From JANJUO01 sp942492935 (GTDB taxonomy: Bacteria > Bacteroidota > Ignavibacteria > Kapaibacteriales > UBA2268), in contig OW818654.1 in the NCBI GenBank assembly GCA_942492935.1, positions 1,922,001 to 1,986,000 of the forward strand: a DNA stretch of 64,000 bases. The letters run 5' to 3'. The notes under the pieces were generated by a model, which was given only the letters and a program-made list of their open reading frames with translations, was not told where the DNA came from and did not search any database. Shown here piece after piece: positions 34,630 to 42,742 of this stretch (its first letter is position 1; each line of letters starts with the position of its first letter). The translations under genes were made by a program, and so were the position numbers.

Positions 34630-34673
34630 AAATCAATGGGTAAGATATTGCTACCTATTGATTTTATTTTTTT
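34630..34673 (+). terminator. Rho-independent terminator after the binding lipoprotein
   Basis: The 13-base arms AAATCAATGGGTA and TACCTATTGATTT pair with a single G-T wobble around a nine-base loop, and a run of T residues follows. It separates the Rpn/lipoprotein unit from the oxidoreductase operon. The rest of the 34574-34801 gap is AT-rich and must hold the promoter of the next operon. Confidence 0.85.
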
Positions 34674-34801
34674 TATTCCAATTATTATTCGTAATTTTGT
34701 TTTGATTTTTTGGTGAAAAATAAATATTTTTTCATAAAAAAATGAACAAAAGTTTATTTGAATAATGATACTATATCTAAAGAAATATTGAGGTAATATT
34801 T

Positions 34802-35065
34802 ATGGCAAAAGTTATCGGTAAAATTATTATTGATATTGAGAATTGCAAAGGTTGCGAATTATGCGTTGAGTCTTGTCCTCACGATTGTATTTCGATAGCC
34901 CAAACAATTAACGCTAAAGGATATCAATACGCAATCATGGTAAATGAATTATGCACTGGTTGCAACAACTGTGCTTTGGTTTGCCCTGATGCAGTTATAT
35001 CTGTTTACAGAAAAGTAGTTAGAGAGCCCAAGCCGGCAAAAATTAAAGAAGTAGAAATATCATAA
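34802..35065 (+). CDS. korD: 2-oxoacid:ferredoxin oxidoreductase, delta (ferredoxin) subunit
   Basis: An 87-residue protein with two [4Fe-4S] motifs: C15-x2-C18-x2-C21-x3-C25 and C51-x2-C54-x2-C57-x3-C61. It passes electrons from the TPP centre to free ferredoxin. It is the first gene of a four-gene operon in the order D-A-B-C, ten bases before the alpha subunit. NCBI families call such sets VorDABC or KorDABC; the substrate cannot be fixed from sequence. Confidence 0.9.
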   Translation: MAKVIGKIIIDIENCKGCELCVESCPHDCISIAQTINAKGYQYAIMVNELCTGCNNCALVCPDAVISVYRKVVREPKPAKIKEVEIS

Positions 35066-35075
35066 AGGAATTGAA

Positions 35076-36146
35076 ATGGGTGAAATTAAATTAATGAAAG
35101 GTAATGAAGCATTATCAGAAGCTATGATTAGAGCCGGTTGTGATGCTTATTTTGGTTATCCTATTACACCTCAATCTGAGGTACTTGAATATTTGGCTAT
35201 TCATGCAACAGCAAGAACTGGTATGGTTGTTCTTCAAGCAGAAAGTGAAGTAGCTGCAATTAATATGATTTATGGTGCTGGTGGTGCCGGTAAAAGAGTT
35301 ATGACTACTTCTTCATCACCGGGAATGAGTTTGATGCAGGAAGGTATTTCGTACATAGCTGGTGCAGAAATTCCTTGTTTACTTGCAAATGTTGTTAGAG
35401 GAGGTCCAGGTCTTGGTACGATTCAACCTTCACAAGCAGATTATTTTCAATCAGTAAAAGGTGGAGGACACGGTGATTATAAATTAATCGTTCTTGCTCC
35501 ATCTTCAGTTCAAGAAATGGTTGACCACGTTAAACTTGGTTTTGAACTTGCAGAAAAATATAGAAATCCTGCAATGATTTTAACTGACGGCGCAATTGGT
35601 CAAATGATGGAAAAAGTTGAATTATTCGACCAAATGCCAAGAAAAACTGAATATCCTGATTGGGCTACAAATGGTAAACCTGTTGGTAAGGAAAGAAGAT
35701 ACATTACTTCTCTACACATTCAACCTGAATTGATGGAAGAAATCAATAAAAGATTACAAGCAAAATATGCTGTTATGCAAGAAAAAGAAGTTCTTTTTCA
35801 AACACATTATTTAGATGACGCCGAATATATTTTCACTGGTTTTGGTTTAGGAGCAAGAATTTGTCTTAAAGCAGCACAAATTGCACGTTCTAATGGTTAT
35901 AAAGTTGGGGTGATTCGTCCAATTACTTTATTCCCATTCCCGAATAAAGTTTATTCTGAAGTAGCAGACAAAGTAAAAGGTATTCTTGATGTTGAAATGA
36001 ACGCTGGTCAGATGGTAGAAGATGTAAGATTGTCTGTCAATGGAAAAACACGTGTGGAATTTTACGGTAGAATGGGTGGTATTCTTGCTTCTCCTGAAGA
36101 AATTTACGAGAATTTTATCAACACTTTTATTAATGGAGATAAATAA
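35076..36146 (+). CDS. korA: 2-oxoacid:ferredoxin oxidoreductase, alpha subunit
   Basis: A 356-residue alpha subunit (the VorB/KorA type). The N-terminal pyrimidine-binding domain has MKGNEALSEAMIRAGCDAYF, GYPITPQSEVLEYLA and the catalytic-loop-like SSPGMSLMQEGISYIAGAE. The C-terminal domain has GFGLGARICLKAA and VIRPITLFPFP. It acts with the beta subunit to decarboxylate 2-oxoacids (2-oxoglutarate or branched-chain) to acyl-CoA with reduced ferredoxin, a reaction reversible for CO2 fixation in reductive TCA organisms. The length suits this class. Confidence 0.92.
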   Translation: MGEIKLMKGNEALSEAMIRAGCDAYFGYPITPQSEVLEYLAIHATARTGMVVLQAESEVAAINMIYGAGGAGKRVMTTSSSPGMSLMQEGISYIAGAEIPCLLANVVRGGPGLGTIQPSQADYFQSVKGGGHGDYKLIVLAPSSVQEMVDHVKLGFELAEKYRNPAMILTDGAIGQMMEKVELFDQMPRKTEYPDWATNGKPVGKERRYITSLHIQPELMEEINKRLQAKYAVMQEKEVLFQTHYLDDAEYIFTGFGLGARICLKAAQIARSNGYKVGVIRPITLFPFPNKVYSEVADKVKGILDVEMNAGQMVEDVRLSVNGKTRVEFYGRMGGILASPEEIYENFINTFINGDK

Positions 36147-36148
36147 AA

Positions 36149-36961
36149 ATGAGTGAAAATATAGCAATAAATGAAGAAATTGAAAACACAGTAGTAACTG
36201 AAGATATTTGTATTAAAGAAAATGCACAGTATTTGAAGCCATCTACACTTACCGATACTCCTATGCACTACTGCCCTGGTTGTGGTCATGGTACTACTCA
36301 TAAAATATTGATGGAAGTAGTTGATGAAATGGGTATCGAAAATGATATTATTGGTGTAGCTCCTGTTGGATGCTCTGTTTTTGCTTATCATTATATGAAT
36401 GTTGATATGCAGCAAGCCGCTCATGGTCGTGCTTGTGCAGTTGCAACTGGCATAAAAAGATGTTTCCCCGAAAGATACGTTTATACATATCAGGGCGATG
36501 GTGATTTAGCTGCTATCGGTACAGCCGAAACTATTCATGCAGCTAACCGTGGTGAAAATATTCTTGTTGTGTTTATCAATAATGGTATTTATGGTATGAC
36601 TTCTGGACAGATGGCTCCAACAACATTGCCAGGTATGGTTTCTACAACTTCACCTTTTGGTAGAGATGTAAAAACTATGGGGCACCCACTGAAAATTGGT
36701 GAATTGCTTGCTATGCTTCCAGGTGTTGCTTATGTAACAAGACAATCTGTACATACTGCAAATAATGTAAAAAGAGCAAAAAAAGCTTTGGCAAAAGCTT
36801 TAGAATATCAGAAACAAGGACTTGGTTTTTGTCTGGTTGAAATTGTAGCAAATTGTCCATCTAACTGGAAAATGACTCCATTACAATCAAATAAATTTGT
36901 TGATGAAAAGATGATTCCTTTCTATCCACTTGGCGATATTAAAGTACCGGAGGGCAAATAA
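36149..36961 (+). CDS. korB: 2-oxoacid:ferredoxin oxidoreductase, beta (TPP) subunit
   Basis: A 270-residue TPP-binding subunit. HYCPGCGHGTTHKIL holds the CxxC ligands, and the TPP motif GDGDLAAIGTAETIHAANR ... NNGIYGMTSGQ follows. A short N-terminal acidic extension (about 30 residues) is present. It starts two bases after the alpha gene and is coupled to the gamma gene. Confidence 0.93.
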   Translation: MSENIAINEEIENTVVTEDICIKENAQYLKPSTLTDTPMHYCPGCGHGTTHKILMEVVDEMGIENDIIGVAPVGCSVFAYHYMNVDMQQAAHGRACAVATGIKRCFPERYVYTYQGDGDLAAIGTAETIHAANRGENILVVFINNGIYGMTSGQMAPTTLPGMVSTTSPFGRDVKTMGHPLKIGELLAMLPGVAYVTRQSVHTANNVKRAKKALAKALEYQKQGLGFCLVEIVANCPSNWKMTPLQSNKFVDEKMIPFYPLGDIKVPEGK

Positions 36962-36963
36962 TT

Positions 36964-37500
36964 ATGACACAAGAAGCAATTTTCGCAGGTTTTGGCGGTC
37001 AAGGTGTTCTTTCTATGGGACAAATTCTTGCTTATGCTGGTATGATTGAAAATAAAGAAGTTTGCTGGATGCCTTCTTATGGTCCTGAAATGCGTGGTGG
37101 TACTGCAAATGCTATCACTATCGTTTCTGATGAATTAATCAGTTCTCCTATTATCACAAGATTTGATAGTGTTATCGCCTTAAACCAACCTTCAGTTGAA
37201 AAATTTGAATCTAAAGTGAAACCAGGTGGCAATTTATTGTATGACTCAGCAAATATTGTTGTTCCACCTACAAGAACTGATATCAATATTTATTCTATTC
37301 CAGGTAGTGTTGAAGCTGTTAAATTGAAAAATATCAAAGTTCTTAATATGATAATGCTTGGAGCATTCGTAAAAGCAACTAAAGTTGTTGCAGAAGAAAC
37401 TGTAATGAAAGCTTTAGCTCAAGTTTTACCAGAAAGATACCACAAATTGATACCTTTGAATAAACAAGCTTTTGAAATTGGTATGAGTTTTGTCAAATAA
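36964..37500 (+). CDS. korC: 2-oxoacid:ferredoxin oxidoreductase, gamma subunit
   Basis: A 178-residue gamma subunit: FAGFGGQGVLSMGQILAYAG, then CWMPSYGPEMRGGTANAITI, both typical of the family. It completes the heterotetramer and ends the operon; a strong terminator follows 25 bases later. Confidence 0.93.
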   Translation: MTQEAIFAGFGGQGVLSMGQILAYAGMIENKEVCWMPSYGPEMRGGTANAITIVSDELISSPIITRFDSVIALNQPSVEKFESKVKPGGNLLYDSANIVVPPTRTDINIYSIPGSVEAVKLKNIKVLNMIMLGAFVKATKVVAEETVMKALAQVLPERYHKLIPLNKQAFEIGMSFVK

Positions 37501-37525
37501 ACTGTTTAAAAAAAAAGAAAAGAAT

Positions 37526-37558
37526 AACCCGTATCAGTAAAATGTGCGGGTTTTTTTA
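37526..37558 (+). terminator. Rho-independent terminator of the korDABC operon
   Basis: Arms AACCCGTA and TGCGGGTT (one G-T pair) enclose an 11-base loop and are followed by a T-run of at least seven. It ends transcription before the convergent crotonase gene. Confidence 0.9.
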
Positions 37559-37637
37559 TATTTGAAACACTTACTTATCTTTCAAATTTCAGGAATCTCG
37601 AAATCTAATAGTAATATGCTACTTTAGAGAAACTCTA

Positions 37638-38420
37638 TTATCTACCTTCAAATATTGGTTGTCTTTTTTCCAAAAATGCAGCGACTCCTTCTTTATAGTC
37701 ATAAGTATTTCCTGCAATATTTTGTAACTCAGCTTCCAAATTTAATTGCTCTGTCAAGGAATTTGAAAACGAATTTTGCAATGCTAACTTAGTTAAGGCA
37801 AGTGCTTTGGTTGGCATTTTTGCTAATCTCTTGGCTAATTCAAAAGTATGACTTCTTAATTGTTCCATTTCTATACATTTGAGTATCATTCCGATTTTTT
37901 CAGCGTCTGAAGCGGAAATTTTATCACCAAGCATAAGCAATTCTTTTGCTTTGGCAATTCCTACTAATCTTGGCAAAATAAAAGTACCGCCACTATCGGG
38001 AATCAATCCAATTTTGCTAAATGCTTGAATAAATGAAGATTTATCTGATGCAATTACAAAATCACAAGCTAATGCAATATTTGCACCGGCTCCGGCGGCT
38101 ACACCATTAACCATTGCAATTACAGGTTTTTCTAAAGATGTAATGCCATTAATTATTTTATTATATTGCTTTTGAACTATTTCGATAATTTTATATTTAC
38201 CACTTATAGCTTCTTGTAAATCCTGTCCAGCACAAAAAGCACGACCTGCACCAGTTAGAATTACAACTCTTACCTCATTATTTTTGTTTAAATTACTCAA
38301 TAAATCAATCAATTCTAAAGACATTTCCATATTGAAACTATTTAAAACTTCAGGATTGTTAAGTGTAATTTCTGCTATTGAATTTTCAATATTGAGTTTA
38401 TTAAATTTCATTACAATCAT
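37638..38420 (-). CDS. Enoyl-CoA hydratase/isomerase, PaaG-like
   Basis: A 260-residue crotonase. Oxyanion-hole motifs are GAGRAFCAGQDL and VNGVAAGAGANIALACD. The second active-site segment IGLIPDSGGTFILPRLVG has the Asp-Ser-Gly-Gly pattern of PaaG-type isomerases and lacks the Glu pair of classical hydratases, so isomerase or hydrolase chemistry is likely. It may start at the ATG three codons further in. It stands alone, convergent with the oxidoreductase operon. Confidence 0.87.
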   Translation of the reverse strand: MIVMKFNKLNIENSIAEITLNNPEVLNSFNMEMSLELIDLLSNLNKNNEVRVVILTGAGRAFCAGQDLQEAISGKYKIIEIVQKQYNKIINGITSLEKPVIAMVNGVAAGAGANIALACDFVIASDKSSFIQAFSKIGLIPDSGGTFILPRLVGIAKAKELLMLGDKISASDAEKIGMILKCIEMEQLRSHTFELAKRLAKMPTKALALTKLALQNSFSNSLTEQLNLEAELQNIAGNTYDYKEGVAAFLEKRQPIFEGR

Positions 38421-38740
38421 TCCAATTTGTTATTAACAATTATGATTTACGTTCAATTCAAATATTTATTTGGAATATTTAGCATTGACTAAAAAAAAAT
38501 TTAAATAACAATTTTTCTTAGTCAAATTCGATTTATATTTTTTTAAGAGGTTAAAATTGAAAAAAGTAGTAATATCATTAATTTTAATAACAACTATATA
38601 TGTGTTATTTAGACAATAATATTTACTAACAAAATTGGGGATTTTGTTGGGTAGTGATAGGAATTAATAAAGCTGGAATTGGTCATTGGATGCGGTTTTA
38701 TGATTATTTTAAAAAAGTTTTGATATTTTGAAAAATTCTT
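38421..38740. other. 320-base gap at the left end of the integrative element
   Basis: The gap contains an eight-base inverted repeat (TTGACTAA ... TTAGTCAA, loop about 25), a 21-codon minigene and the first copy of the TTACTAACAA motif near the integrase. No other gene is visible. It is the likely left junction between core genome and element. Confidence 0.5.
38557..38619 (+). CDS. Signal-peptide-like 20-codon minigene
   Basis: A TTG start six bases after AGAGG opens MKKVVISLILITTIYVLFRQ and a stop. The peptide is a typical hydrophobic signal segment with basic N-terminus. It may be a true small peptide or the 5' stub of a secreted protein gene cut by insertion of the element. There is no homology evidence either way. 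Confidence 0.35.
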   Translation: MKKVVISLILITTIYVLFRQ

Positions 38741-38805
38741 TTGGAGGTTATTAAATTTGTTAGTAAATTTGTAGTGTTGATGTTTGACAAGTTAGTTACT
38801 AACAA
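38622..38805. repeat. Iterated TTACTAACAA motif at the integrase start
   Basis: TTTACTAACAAA (38622-38633) and its complement TTTGTTAGTAAA (38756-38767) form a 12-base inverted repeat. A third copy, GTTAGTTACTAAC, lies at 38791-38803 directly before the preferred integrase start. The arrangement suits recombinase arm sites, an operator or an attachment site; which is unknown. Confidence 0.5.
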
Positions 38806-38809
38806 TTTT

Positions 38810-40012
38810 ATGAAAAATGTAAGTGTTAAATTTTATTTGGATAAGCCACAGTTGCCATTGTCTTTTATAATGGTGGGAATAGGGTTTAATGGTTTTCGTG
38901 TTCAGCTATCCACAAAAATTAAAGTTCCTCCCGCTGATTTTAGCAAAGATAACTTGATTAATAAAAATTCGCAATATGCTAAATTCAATACTGACTTAAA
39001 AGCACTTGAATCTGAAATTGAAAGATTTTACCAACTTGGAAATTTGAACCGCAAGTTTATTGAAAAATCGGAAATGAAGAAATTTGTTGAAGAGCTTATT
39101 ACTCCACAAAAGAAGATTAATCAAAATGATTTTATTATTTTATTTGATAGATATGTTGAGAACCATCAATTAGAACCAGCTTCAAAGAATAAATATCGTG
39201 TAGTTAAAAAAATGTTATTGGAATTGAACGAGAAAACTGGGAAACCAATTTTGGTTAATGATTTTAATGATGCTGATTTTGTTGAAACTTTTATTCGCAA
39301 ATTTAATGAGTTAAAAGCTAATGGCTTAATTAATTATGGGTATATGATAAAATCCGTTGTTGGTTATGGTTTGAAGCTGGGTTTGATTGAATCGGAAAGA
39401 TTTAAACAGTTGCTAACTAAACCGAAATCAACTCAAAAGAAACCTTTAGTAATTATGAATGAAGCGGAAGTAAAGAGATTTTTTGAAGTGGAATTGAATA
39501 GAAAATCTCTTATTATTGCAAGGGATAAGTTTAAAATTCAAATGCTGACTACATTAAGGGTTAGTGATATGCATCTATTGAATAGAAATAATATTACTAC
39601 GATTGATGGTAAGGATTTTATTATTATCAAGCAGAAGAAAACTAAAAATATGCTGAAAATTCCATTGTTGCCTGAAGTTCGTGAGATTTTAGAGAAACAT
39701 GATTTCGACTTGCCAATAACTCAATATACATATAATTCTTATCTTGAAAAAATTTGTATTTTGGCTGGTATTGATGAAGAGGTGTTGGCTTATAGTGGTA
39801 AAAAACAAATTGTTTACAAGAAATATGAGTTGATTAGGAGCCATACTGCACGTAGAATGGGTATTTCGCAACTTCTTAAAAAGGGTTTAACTCTTGCTGA
39901 AATTATGCAAATTAGCGGGCATACTACATTGCAAAGTTTATTAAAATATCTATATTCAACTCAAGATGAAGCTTTCAAAAAATATTTGACTGCTTTTTCT
40001 GATGGTTTTTAA
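38810..40012 (+). CDS. Tyrosine recombinase / site-specific integrase
   Basis: About 400 residues from the chosen ATG. An N-terminal arm domain (VSVKFYLDKPQLPLSF...) and a SAM-like core-binding domain (QNDFIILFDRYVENHQLEPA) precede the catalytic domain. Counted from the longest frame, that domain has R273 in TLRVSDMHLL, Lys near 299, H368-x-x-R371 (SHTARRMG), H394 (SGHTTLQ) and Tyr403. All key residues are present, so it should be active. The start is uncertain: a longer TTG-started frame exists, but the GGAGG upstream is not correctly spaced for it. Confidence 0.9.
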   Translation: MKNVSVKFYLDKPQLPLSFIMVGIGFNGFRVQLSTKIKVPPADFSKDNLINKNSQYAKFNTDLKALESEIERFYQLGNLNRKFIEKSEMKKFVEELITPQKKINQNDFIILFDRYVENHQLEPASKNKYRVVKKMLLELNEKTGKPILVNDFNDADFVETFIRKFNELKANGLINYGYMIKSVVGYGLKLGLIESERFKQLLTKPKSTQKKPLVIMNEAEVKRFFEVELNRKSLIIARDKFKIQMLTTLRVSDMHLLNRNNITTIDGKDFIIIKQKKTKNMLKIPLLPEVREILEKHDFDLPITQYTYNSYLEKICILAGIDEEVLAYSGKKQIVYKKYELIRSHTARRMGISQLLKKGLTLAEIMQISGHTTLQSLLKYLYSTQDEAFKKYLTAFSDGF

Positions 40013-40077
40013 TTATTTTTTTTTAAATTTGGAGGTCTTATGAGTGGTTTTACTTAGAATTGTATTGGAAAAAAAAA

Positions 40078-40103
40078 GTCTTCAGAATTGCACTTCTGAA
40101 GAC
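40078..40103. terminator. Perfect 10-bp hairpin after the integrase
   Basis: GTCTTCAGAA and TTCTGAAGAC flank a six-base loop. The T-run lies on the minus strand (an A-run precedes the hairpin on plus), so it would terminate leftward transcripts better than rightward ones. Just upstream, GGAGG precedes a five-codon frame (MSGFT), possibly a leader peptide or chance. Confidence 0.55.
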
Positions 40104-40185
40104 GCCAATTGTTGCTTGCAAGTTTGAACTTGCTGACTGTTTTCAAATTTAATAATTTTTCTTTAAATAAAATAGGAATAAAAAA

Positions 40186-40419
40186 ATGTTTATAGTAAAT
40201 AAAAATACTGATGAATTAGTCAATTTAAATAAAATTGAACTTTTTACTTGTAGTACTGATTGTGTAACAATGGGTCCAAATGGTTTCGCAGTAGTTGGGA
40301 AAAGTAAAAACGGTATTTGGTGGGAATTTTCTAATCCTACAAACTCCGATGATGCCCATACAGATTTTTTCGTGTTAAAAGAGCATTTGAAAGCAAATAA
40401 TTTATTAATAGAATTATAA
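40186..40419 (+). CDS. Small unknown protein, tandem paralogue 1
   Basis: A 77-residue protein, mostly beta strands: a start MFIVNKNTDELVNLNKIELF, a central VGKSKNGIWWEFSNP and the ending LKANNLLIEL. The next gene ends in the same NNLLIEL and has the same length and pattern, so the two are paralogues. I do not recognise the family. It lies inside the integrative element. A fairly weak ribosome binding site precedes it. Confidence 0.6.
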   Translation: MFIVNKNTDELVNLNKIELFTCSTDCVTMGPNGFAVVGKSKNGIWWEFSNPTNSDDAHTDFFVLKEHLKANNLLIEL

Positions 40420-40430
40420 GGGAGTATGTT

Positions 40431-40652
40431 ATGTTTATACAAGATCATGCAAGTCATTGTGAGTTGATTGATATTGACTCTATTAAAAGAATTACTACTT
40501 ATGGTCAATTTGAAGATTGGGTTGTATTGGGTTATGATAAAGACGGCACTACTTATGAACTTACAAAAAGTGATAATTTAGTAGGCACTGAAGTTGCTTT
40601 TGAAGTATTAAAGCAAGTTTTAAAAAATAACAATTTATTAATTGAATTATAA
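40431..40652 (+). CDS. Small unknown protein, tandem paralogue 2
   Basis: A 73-residue paralogue of the previous gene: MFIQDHASHCELIDIDSIKR, then VLGYDKDGTTYEL and a final LKNNNLLIEL. Its start follows a GGGAG site, 11 bases after the previous stop. Acidic beta-rich small proteins in mobile elements are sometimes inhibitors or immunity proteins, but nothing here proves that. Confidence 0.6.
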   Translation: MFIQDHASHCELIDIDSIKRITTYGQFEDWVVLGYDKDGTTYELTKSDNLVGTEVAFEVLKQVLKNNNLLIEL

Positions 40653-40663
40653 TAAATAAAAAA

Positions 40664-40690
40664 GGTGCTACGAATGTTACTCGTGGCACC
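40664..40690. terminator. 10-bp hairpin after the paralogue pair
   Basis: GGTGCTACGA and TCGTGGCACC pair with one wobble around a seven-base loop. As with the hairpin at 40078, an A-run precedes it on plus and no T-run follows. It sits 34 bases before the next start codon and could act as a leader structure or a leftward terminator. Confidence 0.5.
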
Positions 40691-40723
40691 TCAATTTAAT
40701 AAACCATAAGGAAAGGATCCTCA

Positions 40724-41710
40724 ATGAAAGAGACGTTAGAAAAAAAAGAAATTGTATTGAAAGATGAAAATATTTCAATAAGTAATGTATATTCTAATAA
40801 AGATGATTATAATGCTCGTTATGCAAAAATTCACAATGAATGTTACCTGAAATTCAAAGAAAAGAAATATATAATATGGAATGATGCTCAATTAGTTGAT
40901 ATTTTATCAGAATTTATTAATAGCTATTCAAATATAATGGATATGAGTATTTATCAATGTTCGCCATATGAAGCAAAAAGATTCAATACAATTGATGAAT
41001 ATCATTACAATCTAAAATTAATTTATTATGAAAATCGTAAAATATTAAAAACAATAGAAGGATTGTACAATAGTTTTGCACAAGAAGCATTAGACATGAT
41101 TGAACGGTATAGAGAAGAGTTTGAAGCGTATTATGTGTGGTTTACTGATAATGGAGGAAGTGAAAAAGATATTAACTATTTATTGCCAAAATATAACGAA
41201 CCAAATACAAACAACCCCCATAATGCAGAATATTTAAGAAGTAGATATTATAGAAAAATGTGCGGTCGATTTAATAAGGACCATCCCTGTTATATTTATT
41301 TCAAATTTTTATCATTAACAGACCTCAATTATTTAAGAGAATATATAAATAATGAATTAGAAGATCCTGTTTTAAAAGAAATAGAATTAAGGAATACGGG
41401 ATTAATAACTTGGACGGGGAATGAAATAGCGTCAGCAGGGCATTTGTTTTATTATTTATCGGAAGCTGGTCTTATATCGAAGGATGTTGTTGATGTTTTT
41501 TCTTCAATTTTAAAATATGAGAACACTACTGCAGAAAAACAAAAAAAATCTATAAATGAAGCAATAACAGGAATTAAGAATAGTAAACGCAATCACAAAA
41601 ATGGTAAAGAACCAGATAACACAAGGGAGAATACTAAGGACAAAAAATTTATTAAATTTGCAAGGATACTTGTTGATGATTATTTTCCTGAAAGACCTAA
41701 AACGAAATAA
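40724..41710 (+). CDS. Unknown element-borne protein
   Basis: A 328-residue largely helical protein with a strong AGGAAAGGA site before ATG. The middle part is rich in Tyr and Arg (EAKRFNTIDEYHYNLKLIYY; YLRSRYYRKMCGRF). The C-terminal part WTGNEIASAGHLFYYLSEAG LIS has a faint resemblance to RteC-type regulators of Bacteroidetes conjugative elements, which carry 'WTGSK...ELIYALxxSGxI'. The basic tail (KNSKRNHKNGK) suggests nucleic acid contact. The resemblance is weak and the role unknown. Confidence 0.6.
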   Translation: MKETLEKKEIVLKDENISISNVYSNKDDYNARYAKIHNECYLKFKEKKYIIWNDAQLVDILSEFINSYSNIMDMSIYQCSPYEAKRFNTIDEYHYNLKLIYYENRKILKTIEGLYNSFAQEALDMIERYREEFEAYYVWFTDNGGSEKDINYLLPKYNEPNTNNPHNAEYLRSRYYRKMCGRFNKDHPCYIYFKFLSLTDLNYLREYINNELEDPVLKEIELRNTGLITWTGNEIASAGHLFYYLSEAGLISKDVVDVFSSILKYENTTAEKQKKSINEAITGIKNSKRNHKNGKEPDNTRENTKDKKFIKFARILVDDYFPERPKTK

Positions 41711-41729
41711 GTAAAGACATAACAAATTA

Positions 41730-41758
41730 AATCCTCCTGAATGGAGGATTTTTTTTTA
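41730..41758. terminator. Bidirectional rho-independent terminator
   Basis: AATCCTCC and GGAGGATT form a perfect eight-base stem with a five-base loop, followed by nine T on plus. It lies between convergent genes and serves the plus-strand gene best; the minus-strand gene's stop is at the edge of its T-run. Confidence 0.9.
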
Positions 41759-42142
41759 TAATTTACTTATTATCTGATTGGCAACTTCAAAACCACGTTT
41801 GATAATTTTTTTATCTGTAATTCCATCATAATAACCAGAAAGATGCAATATGTTGTAACTTGAATTGTATAAGTTCAGTAGTTGTCTATTGATTTTTCCA
41901 AGTTCTTTTCTGTAAAATGATTCTGTTTTTCTCCCTTTGTTTTTTTCAATTCCTTTTTGTTTCAAATATTCATCAATTGCAATCAATACACCATTATAAG
42001 CAGTTCCACAAGCGGTTTTTACATACTTTTCATCAAGATAATAATCAGAGTCTTCACTACCAGCTTGTTTAAGTTGTTCAATTGCATTGTCAATATATCT
42101 TAATGCTTCTTGTTTGGGATCTTTTTTAGACGATTTACGCAT
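41756..42142 (-). CDS. DUF5618 family protein (HEPN-like)
   Basis: A 128-residue helical protein. The segments EALRYIDNAIEQLKQAG, DEKYVKTACGTAYNGVLIAI and FYRKELGKINRQLLNLYNSS match the DUF5618 pattern as I know it from Bacteroidetes. The fold looks HEPN-like, often RNase toxins or partners of nucleotidyltransferases, but the Rx4-6H motif is not evident. It is transcribed against its neighbours inside the element. Confidence 0.65.
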   Translation of the reverse strand: MRKSSKKDPKQEALRYIDNAIEQLKQAGSEDSDYYLDEKYVKTACGTAYNGVLIAIDEYLKQKGIEKNKGRKTESFYRKELGKINRQLLNLYNSSYNILHLSGYYDGITDKKIIKRGFEVANQIISKL

Positions 42143-42511
42143 TTAACTACTCCAATATCAAATATACATCAATTGCAAAATTACAACACAGATAAATAAT
42201 AACCAAACAAATAAATTTAAAACCTCCATATGTCAATTTTCTATTATGATGTCGCAACTATGTTGCTGAAAGAATATGGATTCTGAAACAAGTTCAGAAT
42301 GACAAAGAAAAAATCATCAAAAAATAAAAATTCTATATTGATTTATAAGGTAGTTACTGAAACTCTGGGCGTTTTAAACAATCGTATTGCTTAGGGCTAA
42401 TTCTGTTATAATTTTGTTCTGTGTTATTAAAGTAAAATTAGAAATAAGTTACTTAATAGCATTTTGAATGAGATTGTAATTTGATTTTATACATATATAA
42501 GGAATTGTGTT
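42143..42511. other. Intergenic stretch upstream of the replication genes
   Basis: The 369-base gap contains GCAAC-tat-GTTGC and one ATTCTGAA-acaag-TTCAGAAT element. It has no gene-like frame. It is the natural place for the promoter, and perhaps the replication origin, of the HTH-primase-RepA run, although no iterons are apparent. Confidence 0.45.
42280..42300. repeat. ATTCTGAA palindrome, distant copy
   Basis: ATTCTGAA and TTCAGAAT with loop acaag, flanked by GG and GAC exactly as in the cluster at 27.8-27.9 kb but inverted. It shows that this repeat family is dispersed in both core and mobile regions. Confidence 0.85.
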
Positions 42512-42742
42512 ATGGCATTAGAAACAAAACATACTATGGTTTTTGATGAGTTTACTGGTCGGTTATTGAGTCTGCTTGCAATGCAACATGGGAAGACTAA
42601 AACTCAGGTTTTAACTGACTTGATTAATGAAAAGGCATTTCTAACATTGCCTGATAGTGCTATTATTTTTGGTTTTACTCCAAAAAAGGAAATTGTTTTT
42701 AAAACTAATGAAAATTTTATTGCTGATGAGGTGCAAAAATGA
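42512..42742 (+). CDS. Ribbon-helix-helix-like small protein
   Basis: A 76-residue protein. Its N-terminal half (HTMVFDEFTGRLLSLLAMQH GKTKTQVLTDLINEKA) has the strand-helix-helix pattern of CopG/RHH regulators. It overlaps the next gene by four bases. A regulatory role for the element is inferred from position and fold. Confidence 0.65.
   Translation: MALETKHTMVFDEFTGRLLSLLAMQHGKTKTQVLTDLINEKAFLTLPDSAIIFGFTPKKEIVFKTNENFIADEVQK

Noticed and set aside
37501..37637. Small RNA gene after korC
   Set aside because: Only one hairpin with a T-run is visible, sufficient as an operon terminator.
38741..38809. TTG-started 23-residue N-terminal extension of the integrase
   Set aside because: The GGAGG upstream is out of register with every in-frame start, and integrase similarity begins at the later ATG.
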